The notes beneath the pieces were generated by a model. That model worked only from the letters and a program-made list of their open reading frames with translations. It was not told the origin of the DNA and made no database searches. The translations under genes were made by a program, and so were the position numbers. From assembly GCA_030762935.1 (NCBI GenBank), contig CM060880.1, positions 14,625,001 through 14,689,000 of the forward strand: a DNA stretch of 64,000 nucleotides, in the 5' to 3' direction. Positions 56,055 to 64,000 of the stretch are shown here, piece after piece (the first letter of the stretch is position 1; each line of letters opens with the position of its first letter). Source of the stretch: Hymenopus coronatus (Eukaryota > Arthropoda > Insecta > Mantodea > Hymenopodidae).

Positions 56055-56287
56055 AGTGTATTACCTTCTCATGATTTTCTCTACTAATTCTGCAAAAACT
56101 ATTCTCGTAACTATTCTCCTCTATTCTCTTCTTCATACTAATCAACAAATAGCAGCAGAAGTGGTTTTATTACGTAATTCCTAATACATAGAAAATAAGG
56201 AATATACAAAGCCAAAGCAATAGTCAAATTTTAAACAGCTTGCATTACCAGAGTACAAAAAACTGAATAACGACTTCAATTTGAGAA
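56055..56287 (+). mobile_element. HLE fragment, old 5' part
   Basis: ACCTTCTCATGATTTTCTC, CTTCATACTAATCAAC, AAAATAAGGAATATACAAAG; fades into an A-run where the next copy begins. Confidence 0.65.
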
Positions 56288-56751
56288 AAAAATCTGATGT
56301 GTTCCATTCACATGTAACTGAAGTTCCTTTGTTTGAATGGACAGCAGCTGTTTGAGAAAAGTACAAGTTTTTTAAAGCTAAAATCAATAACAAGAAATAT
56401 CTCAGAAACGGTCAACTCTACGAAAAAAATGTATATGAAATAAACTGAGTGTTTTATCGTGATCTATATTTTTGTGTAGTAAGTTTTTGTTTATCTCTTA
56501 TGATTCACCAGTTATGCAAAATTCAATTAAAATCATCCAGAATAAAGAGGTCTTTAGAGGATATTCCCAGAAAATCCAAGATATGCATTTTATTTGCAGT
56601 GTAAATATCTTAAATATATGAGCTTCTAATAAAAATCGTTAAAAGCATTTTGGTGAGAATCAAAATTTTTTCCATGTAAAGGGTAGTTTGAAAATCTTCG
56701 TGTCGTATACTTGGAATAAACCAAACTTAAATACCAAGTTTGGTATTTAAC

Positions 56752-56783
<32 letters not shown>

Positions 56784-56955
56784 CGTTTTTAAGCTATGCC
56801 GCCCACAGACACACACAAGCACCTTTTTTCAAAAATGCATTTTTTAGTTTCAGGGGGTCCCAAAACATATATTTCCGGTGAAATCTTTTATCGAATTTTT
56901 GGGTGGAATACAATAGCTTCTCTATATCTATGTACATAGTACATGTAGAGAAAAC
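56288..56955 (+). mobile_element. HLE with deletion next to the 5' end
   Basis: AAAAAATCTGATGTGTTCC, ATTCACATG joins straight to TAACTGAAGTTCC, losing the subterminal repeat and about 190 bases. 3' end GTAGAGAAAACATAATC. A T-run of about 30 bases sits at 56752-56783. Confidence 0.88.
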
Positions 56956-57479
56956 ATAATCCCAAATGCTGCCTTTGTGAGAGGTGATTGGTGATTGGTG
57001 GCCACTGGGCCACCAAAAAAGAAATTCAACAACAACAATAATATATGAATATTTGTTAGTAAAATATGTAAAAGTAAATTTAAGTTCTTAAACTCGCTTC
57101 ATCCTGTTAGGAGCGTATTTCCTTGAAAGCGCTTCCATGCAAGTAGAAAGAGTTATTTACTTCCACGTGTGAAGATTTGGGAAGTTTGGGGATTATATTG
57201 AACACCTTGAGAAACCCCTTCAGGGGACGGACCTCTTGGTGAAGAATGGAAAATGCTGTTACCTACATTTCAACAAAAGTTTAGAATTAGATTTGTGGAA
57301 CTGAGGCTGAGGTAAGGAAGGTCCAAGAAGCTGAATTCCTGAGTGATGACGAAACAAGAGCCTTTGTTTCGCCGCATGCGTGTCTTCGTGACCAATTGCA
57401 AGAGTGGAATTTATCACTAAACAAGGAGTTGGGTTATCTTCATCACGACACACTCTGCTGTCCTCGCAAACACAACACA
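56956..57479. other. unassigned spacer
   Basis: No recognised family or gene. Confidence 0.45.
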
Positions 57480-57638
57480 TTTTTACTTTCTCCATACGCA
57501 CTATGTACATAGTGTATAGAGAAAGTATTGCACTCCACCAAAAATTAGATACCGAGATTTCACCGGAAATATATGTTTTAGGGTTCCCAATATCAAAAAA
57601 AAATCATTTTTATAAAAAGGTACGCGCGCGCGTGTCTA

Positions 57639-57711
<73 letters not shown>

Positions 57712-58321
57712 GTGTGTCTGTGAACACGATAACTCAAAAACGAAAAGTCGGTAAAATACCAAACTTGGTATTTAAGTTTAATATCCTCCAGGGATGCGAC
57801 ACGAAGATTTTGAGAAAAATCCCCCCACCCCCAACTACCCTTTACATGGAACTTTTTTCGAAAATTTTGATTTTCTCAAAAATGGCTCTAACGATTTTAT
57901 GTAAATTACGGATATTAAACATATTTACCTGGCAAATAAAATGTATATCTTGAATTTTCTGGGAATAGCCTCTAAAGAGTAGTTTATTCAGGATGAATTT
58001 TACTAAATTTTGAATAACTGCTAAACCGTAAGAGATGGACAAAAACTTACTCCACAAAAAATGTAGAGCACGTTAAAACACACAATTTATGTTATATACG
58101 TTTTTTCGTGGAGTTCGTCGTTTTTGTGACATTCCTTATTTTTGGTTTCTGGTATGAAAAACGTATACTTTTCTCATACAGGAACTTGTCAACTCCAATC
58201 CATATAAATAAAGGAACTTCATTGACATAGCAACCAGCCTTTGACTATCACTTTAACCTACGGTTGTCCCTTATTTCGCTTCAACTTACAAGAAAGCGAG
58301 TAATAAGAATATTTCTGCTAA
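57480..58321 (-). mobile_element. HLE, subgroup C, longest GT tract
   Basis: TTTTTACTTTCTCCATACGC with about 68 bases of (GT)n at 57642-57709, preceded by CGCGCGCG. Complete through the GAAAGCGAGTAATAAG block; at 58321 the next HLE starts in the following T-run, so the 5' terminus is missing. Confidence 0.93.
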
Positions 58322-58446
58322 TTTTTACTTTCTCTAGAGGCACTATGTACATAGTGGATAGAGAATGTATTGCACTCCACCAAGAATTAGATACCGAGAT
58401 TTCACCGGAAATATATGTTTTAGGGTCCCCTTTATCTAAAAAAAAG

Positions 58447-58486
<40 letters not shown>

Positions 58487-59205
58487 TGTGTGTCCGTGTG
58501 TCTGTGAACACGATAACTCAAAAACGAAAAGTAGATCAAATACCAAACTTGGTATTTAAGTTTAGTATCTTCCAGGGATGCGACACGAAAATTTTGAGAA
58601 AAATCCCCCACCCCCAACTACCCTTTACATGGAACTTTTTTCGAAAATGTTGATTTTCTCTAAAATGGCTCTAACGATTTTGATGAAAATTTCGTATATT
58701 AAAGATATTTACATGACAAATAAAATATATATCTTGAATTTTCTGGGAATAGCCTCTGAAGAGTAGTTTATTCTGGATGAATTTTACTGAATTTTGAATA
58801 ACTGCTAAACCGTAAGAGATGGACAAAAACTCCACAAAAAATGTAGAGCACGTTAAAACACACAATTTATGTTATATACGTTTTTTCGTGGAGTTCGTCG
58901 TTTTTGTGACATTCCTTATTTTTGGTTTCTGCTATGAAAAACTTATACATTTCTCATACAGGAACTTGTCAACTCCTATCCATATAAACAAAGGCACTCC
59001 ATTGACATAGCAACCAGCTTTTGACTATCACTTTAACCTACGGTTGTCCCTTATTTCGCTTCAACTTACAAGAAAGCGAGTAATAAGACTATTTCTGCTA
59101 TTTTTTTCTGATTAGCATGAAGTATATAGAAGTATAAGCTTTTTAAGGATTATTTGCTGCAGGGATATGGAGAAAGTCATGTGAATGGTACACATCAGAT
59201 TTTTT
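58322..59205 (-). mobile_element. HLE, full length, subgroup C
   Basis: TTTTTACTTTCTCTAGAGGC to GGTACACATCAGATTTTTT. Very close to the previous copy and to 63062-63965 over the whole interior. Confidence 0.94.
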
Positions 59206-59654
59206 AAATTAATCTGAAGCAAGTATATAATGATACAGCTTTCATTTTAGGAATTGTCCCTTCGGTTTACACAGGAATGTCTGAAACACACGCGTGTTGC
59301 CACAGGACTGTAATGAGGGTGGGAAACATTTGAGGATTAAATTTTATGCTTAAATCGCACACAACATAAATGATCCTAGAATTTTACATCGGTGATTATT
59401 TCCAAAGTTTGAAACTTTGATTTCAATTATCTGTCGCTCTTACGGAAAACGCAGGATTAGCTGATCATGTCCAGGACAAAAAGCTAATCATATATCACTT
59501 GCCTTCAAAGTATCATCCCTACTGGGACACTACGAGTAAAATGGAGTCAAAAACACGAAAATCGCTTTTTACTTTTTCTACACGTAGATAGATACATAGG
59601 TAAGTTTATTTGCCAGAAAAAAATACATTGTGTAGCAACGTCAACTACAAATAA
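59206..59654. other. unassigned spacer with HLE hairpin remnant
   Basis: A remnant TTTTTACTTTTTCTACACG lies at 59567-59586 without the rest of an HLE. Otherwise unrecognised. Confidence 0.45.
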
Positions 59655-60060
59655 TATCAAAAACAATTGGCAGTATCATAAAATTCATCCAGACAATAAA
59701 ATGGATTCATAATCAAAGTGTGCTTCACTGGCCTCTTAAAAGATTCAATGGAGAGAACTTTAGTGCTATTATTAAGTTTATTAAATAGATTTTTGTAAAT
59801 ACTCGAAAAGGTTCTTGTGTGATGAAGATGAACTTCGGAACATAGATTGCATTTGTGACTATTTTTCTTAGCAAATAAGAGGCAGTGGAACACGAACAAT
59901 GAAGTCAAAGTTAAAACACTAAATTTATCAAATAAAGGTTTACAATGAGTTCTGGGGGCTACACCACATAAAATTCGAATTGATTGTTTTTCTATAATAA
60001 AAGTATCTTTTTAGTAAAGCATGGTCGCCCCAAAATAAAATACCATGACTCAAATGGCTC
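59655..60060 (-). pseudogene. non-LTR retrotransposon ORF2, C-terminal fragment
   Basis: On the minus strand one frame reads SHGILFWGDHALLKRYF, a block typical of the region after the reverse transcriptase of jockey-type ORF2 (the G-I-x-x-W-G motif). After a frame change it continues IRILCGVAPRTHCKPLF, TLTSLFVFHCLLFAKKNSH, CSEVHLHHTRT and ends ESFKRPVKHTLIMNPFYC before the stop at 59657. That order matches the usual C-terminus of such proteins. The upstream polymerase domain is absent and at least one frameshift is present, so it is a dead, 5'-truncated copy. Confidence 0.7.
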
Positions 60061-60121
60061 TGGATTTCTCCATAATAAAACATTGGAACACACATGATAT
60101 TTTAAAATACGTAACATAAAT

Positions 60122-61271
60122 ATACCCCTGCTTATATTGTACATAGTGTATAGAGAAGGTATGCATTACACCCAAAATTCCATACCGATATCTCAACGGA
60201 AATATATATGATCAGCTGGGTCCAAAAAAAAAAAGCATTTTAGAATAAGGTCCGTGCACAGCATAGCTCTAAAACTAAAACACAATTAAATACCAAAGAT
60301 TTTTAATTAAATCCCCCCCATCCTAAACTAACCTTTACATTGATCATTTTTCGAAAATGTTGATTTTCCAAAACTGGCTTTAACGATTTTGATTCAAATT
60401 CCTATGTTTAAGATATTTTTATGACAAACGAAATGCATATCTTAGATTTCTGGGAATAGCCTCTAAAGACCTCTTCATTCTGGATGATTTTTGCATAACT
60501 GGCTAACCGTAAAAGATAGACAAAAATTGCTACACAAAAATGTAGATCACCTTAAAACACACAATTTTTCGTGGAGTTGATCGTTTTTACTTTCTCTACA
60601 CGTACTATGTACACAGTGTATAGAGGAAGTGTATTCCACTCAAAAATTTGATACCGAGATTTCGCCGGAAATACATGTTTTAGGATCCCCCGAAACATTT
60701 TCACAAACAGGTTACTTTTCTCATACAGGAATTTGTCAACTCCTGTCCATACAAACAAAGGAACATCAGTCATATAGCAACCAGCTTTTGATTATCACTT
60801 TAACCTACGATACTCCCTTATTTCGCTTCTACTTACAAGGAAGCAAGTAATAAGACTATTTCTACTAATTTTTTCTCAATTAGCATGAAGTAAATAGAAG
60901 CATAAGCTTTTTAACAATACTTTCTTGCAGAGAAGTAGAGAAAGTCATGTGAATGGAACACATCAGGTTTTTTTTAGATATTCCTTGTTATCGGTTTCAG
61001 CTTTAAAAAACTTATTTTTCTCATACAGGAATTTATCTACTGCTGTCCATAGAAACAAAGGAACTTCAGTCATATAGCAACCAGCTTTTGACTGTCACTT
61101 TAACCTATGGTACTCCCTTTTACGCTTCTACTTACAAGGAAGCAAGTGATAAGAATATTTCTGGTATTTTTTTCTTGATTACCTTAAAGTAAATAGAAGC
61201 ATAAGATTTTCAACAGTAATTTGTTGCAGAGATGTAGAGAAAGTCATGTGAATGGAGCATATCAGGTTTTT
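60122..61271 (-). mobile_element. HLE, outer copy of a nested pair
   Basis: Recognisable from TTGTACATAGTGTATAGAG through AAAACACACAATTTTTCGTGG and GTTGATCG at 60583, interrupted by 60584-60972, and resuming at 60973 with TTTAGATATTCCTTGTTATC to GGAGCATATCAGGTTTTT. Confidence 0.88.
60584..60972 (-). mobile_element. short HLE nested in an HLE
   Basis: Only 389 bases: TTTTTACTTTCTCTACACG, normal 3' region to GGATCCCCCGAAACATTTTC, then directly the TTACTTTTCTCATACAGG block and a full 5' end GAACACATCAGGTTTTT. Confidence 0.92.
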
Positions 61272-61785
61272 CTACCTATTTGTATGTCGTAGAGAGGGTA
61301 AAGAGGGAGGTGTTACAGGAAATTAAATCGGAAATGATTATAAACGCACACGTTGTTGTTGTTGTTGCTAAGCAACCATTTTGGCACACGTGCTGCAGCA
61401 TTTTCTTGTGTTAGTATATCGGACCGATCGCTGCAGGAAACTGTTATTCCCAAATCACTTACCAGCCGATACCCATAACGTGCTGTATACATCTGGCAAC
61501 ATCGCCGCCCTTAATTACCGCAGATACATTAATCCACCCTCGCGGGTACCGCCACTGAGGGAAGCCCGGCTAGGAAATGGGGGTGAGCATCGCAGGGAAA
61601 ACTCTCTCTCTCTTTCTCTGACTCGAGATGGAAAATTAAAAACCAAGGAATTTCCATCTTCTTGGAGAACTGGAAGAATGCATTCAGGCATAAATGAATA
61701 TATTCGAGAGCCTATCGTCCATTGAAAGGCTATGCTTAACGGATAGGCCTGTTTACACGAGTTGTATCTCACCACTTTACAATTT
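61272..61785. other. unassigned spacer
   Basis: Includes a short (GTT)n at about 61352-61366. The 114-codon plus frame at 61381-61725 has no known motif and I do not call it. Confidence 0.45.
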
Positions 61786-61830
61786 AGAGTGCTGCATTCA
61801 CATGACTTTCTCTACTCGTCATTCTAAAAA
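61786..61830 (+). mobile_element. solo HLE 5' end
   Basis: GTGCTGCATTCACATGAC then CTTTCTCTACTCG with no HLE interior behind it. Confidence 0.65.
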
Positions 61831-61992
61831 AAAATTATTTTACTTAATGAACTACACCGAAAAAAGTTGCGAGATTGTGCACGTGACAGATATAAGTAAT
61901 TTGAGATCGGCGATGCATGGTCCCCGGATAAACATAACGCAACTTCAAAGCGTTAAACGTGTGGGTATCAGGTGTCAATGCACAGCAGGTTG

Positions 61993-62690
61993 AAAATATC
62001 TGATATGCACCATTCACATGACTTTCTCTACATCTCTGCAACGAATTATTGTTAAAAAGCTTATGCCTCTATTTACTTTATGCTACTCGAGAACAAATTA
62101 GCAGAAATAGTCTTATTACTTGCTTCCTTGTAAGTAGAAGCGAAATAAGGGAGTACCATAGATTAAAGTCATAGTCAAAAGCTGGTTGCTATGTGACTGA
62201 AGTTCCTTTGTACGCACAGGAGTTGACAAAATTCCTGTATGAGAAAAATAAGTTTTTAATAGCTGAAACAAAAAACAATATCTCAACAACGATCAACTCC
62301 ACGAAAAAAATGTATATAACATAAATTGTGTGTTTTAACGTGCTGTACATTTCTTTGTAGTAAGTTTTATCTAAGTATTACGGTTTAACAGTTATGCAAA
62401 ATTCCGTAAAATTCGTCCAGAATAAAGTACTCTTCAGAGGCTATTCCCAGAAAATTCAAAATATACATTTTGCTTCTGAGGTAAATATCTTTAATATATG
62501 ATATTTGAATCAAAGTCGTTTGAGTCATTTTTGCGAAAATCAAAATTTTCGAAAAAAGTTCCTTGTAAAGGGTAGTTGGGGTGGGGTGATTTTTCTCAAA
62601 ATCTTTGTGTCGCATCCCTGGAAGATACTAAACTTAAATATCAAATTTGGTATTTTACCGACTTTTCGTTTTTGAGTTATCGTATTCACA

Positions 62691-62740
<50 letters not shown>

Positions 62741-62883
62741 CCTTTTTGTGAAAATGCTTTTTTTTTTATATAAGGGACCCTAAAACATATATTTCCGGTG
62801 AAATCTCGGTATCGAATTTTTGGGTGGAGTGCAATACCTTCTCTATACACTATGCACATAACGCGTGTAGAGAAAGCAAAACT
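61993..62883 (+). mobile_element. HLE, full length
   Basis: AAAATATCTGATATGCACC to GTGTAGAGAAAGCAAAA. (CA)n of about 45 bases at 62692-62736. Confidence 0.93.
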
Positions 62884-63061
62884 GGCTTAGAATGTCTTTA
62901 AAACTGCTGCCCGAGCATAGAACTATCGATTTTTAGCAGCTCGTTACTAGCGTTCTCAAAGATTTAATGTTGCAAACATCTGTAAAATCTTGAACGAATC
63001 ACTTGACAGTGCGACACTGAGCATTCATTAACCACGAGTTGTATAACCCACTCTGGAGGCG

Positions 63062-63201
63062 TTTTTACTTTCTCCATAAGCACTATGTACATAGTGTATA
63101 GAGAAAGTATTGCACTCCACCAAAAATTCGATACCGAGATTTCACCGGAAATATATGTTTTAGGGTCCCCAATATCCAAAAAAAGCATTTTCACAAAAAG
63201 G

Positions 63202-63250
<49 letters not shown>

Positions 63251-63965
63251 GTGTGTCTGTGAACACGATAACTCAAAAAAGAAAAGTCGGTAAAATACCA
63301 AACTTGGTATTTAAGTTTAGTATCTTCCAGGGATGCGACACGAAGATTTTGAGAAAAATCCCCCCACCCCGAACTACCCTTTACATGGAACTGTTTTCGA
63401 AACTTTTGATTTTCTAAGAAATGGCTCTAACGATTTTGATTAAAATTTCGTATATTAAACATATTTACCTGACAAATGAAATGTTTATCTTGAATTTTCT
63501 GGGAATAGTCTCTGAAGAGTAGTTTATTCTGGATGAATTTTACTAAATTTTGAATGTCTGATAAACCGTAAGAGATGGACAAAAACTTACTACACAAAAA
63601 ATGTAGAGCACTTTAAAACACACAATTTATGTTATATACATTTTTTTCGTGGAGTTCGTCGTTTTTGTGACATTCCTTATTTTTGGTTCCTGCTATGAAA
63701 AACGTATACTTTTCTCATACAGGAACTTGTCAACTCCTATCCATATAAACAAAGGAACTTCATTGACATAGCAACCAGCTTTTGACTATCACTTTAACCT
63801 ACGGTTGTCCCTTATTTCGCTTCTACTTACAAGGAAGCGAGTAATAAAACTATTTCTGCTATTTTTTTCTGATTAGCATAAAGTAAATAGAAGTATAAGC
63901 TTTTTAAGAATTATTTGTTGCAGGGATATGGAGAAAGTCATGTGAATGGTACACATCAGATTTTT
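63062..63965 (-). mobile_element. HLE, full length, subgroup C
   Basis: TTTTTACTTTCTCCATAAGC to GGTACACATCAGATTTTT, 904 bases, GT tract about 45 bases at 63204-63248. One of the least worn copies and a good reference for the family. Confidence 0.95.
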
Positions 63966-63973
63966 ATTATTAT

Positions 63974-64000
63974 GTTTTTTTACTTTCTTTATACGCACTA
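63974..64000 (-). mobile_element. start of another HLE, cut by window edge
   Basis: TTTTTTTACTTTCTTTATACG begins nine bases after the previous copy, so the HLE field continues beyond the window. Confidence 0.75.

Noticed and set aside
61381..61725. A 114-codon plus frame in a GC-richer spacer
   Set aside because: No recognised motif; the end of the frame is simple-sequence serine/leucine coding (CTCTCTCT).
1..64000. HLEs as ordinary TIR transposons (MITEs)
   Set aside because: The inverted repeat is subterminal and unequally placed, only one end has the long palindrome, and no fixed-length target duplication is seen at the nested empty sites. Not fully excluded.
1..64000. Bacterial or viral origin of the window
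   Set aside because: SINEs, mariners, LINE 3' ends and microsatellites are eukaryotic; there are no operons and no viral genes recognised.

Overview
This window reads as non-genic, transposon-packed nuclear DNA from a eukaryote, most likely an arthropod and probably an insect with a large repeat-rich genome. The evidence is the mix of elements: mariner and IS630/Tc1-type transposase relics flanked by TA, tRNA-derived SINEs with A and B boxes, fragments of non-LTR retrotransposons, GT/CT/ATT microsatellites and AT-rich filler. I recognise no host protein gene, no operon, no rRNA, no CRISPR array and no free-standing tRNA gene. The order of insect cannot be read from the sequence; everything beyond 'arthropod-like' is inference.

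The dominant content is one interspersed family, called HLE below (Helentron-like element). By hand tally it covers a little over half of the window in more than 60 full, deleted or fragmentary copies in both orientations. A full copy is about 0.85-0.9 kb. Its 5' end reads TCTGATGTGTTCCATTCACATG followed by CTTTCTCTAC. Its 3' end is a long imperfect palindrome around CTATGTACATAG that closes with GTAGAGAAAGTAA and lies against an A-run. Inside, in fixed order, are conserved short inverted repeats, a C-tract near CCCCCCACCCC, and a (GT)n microsatellite at one fixed place. The two ends share an inverted subterminal repeat (CTTTCTCTAC / GTAGAGAAAG), only one end carries the hairpin, and insertions sit in T/A runs. 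That combination fits non-autonomous Helentron/Helitron2-type elements (HINE/DINE-like), but no Rep-helicase is present, so the class is an inference. HLEs carry no plausible gene; the many short His/Thr-rich or Cys/Val-rich reading frames are translations of the microsatellite and its flanks.

Layout: 1-3.9 kb HLEs with an IS630-type foldback inside one copy; 4-7 kb older fragments, a SINE and a LINE scrap; 7.1-15.8 kb dense, nested and inverted HLEs plus one copy of an unidentified repeat X; 17-24 kb HLEs, the second repeat X copy, a deleted mariner and an HLE inserted in a SINE; 24-27 kb SINE-rich with few HLEs; 27-40.6 kb HLEs and SINEs; 41-42.2 kb a decayed mariner; 43-44.3 kb an AT-rich block with few C residues on the + strand; 44.3-46.9 kb HLEs; 47.3-48.3 kb a 42-bp minisatellite; 48.8-52 kb HLEs with a second IS630 relic and LINE 3' end; 52-54 kb mostly unrecognised with one SINE; 54-64 kb HLEs, including the most alike copies in the window.

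The most useful part of the window is its nesting. Several HLEs sit inside another recognisable repeat whose two halves resume on either side, so the window supplies its own empty sites. These point to insertion into short T/A homopolymers, often the HLE's own internal runs. Two subfamilies differ in both hairpin arms and in both subterminal repeats in a matched way, which argues that the terminal structures work together.
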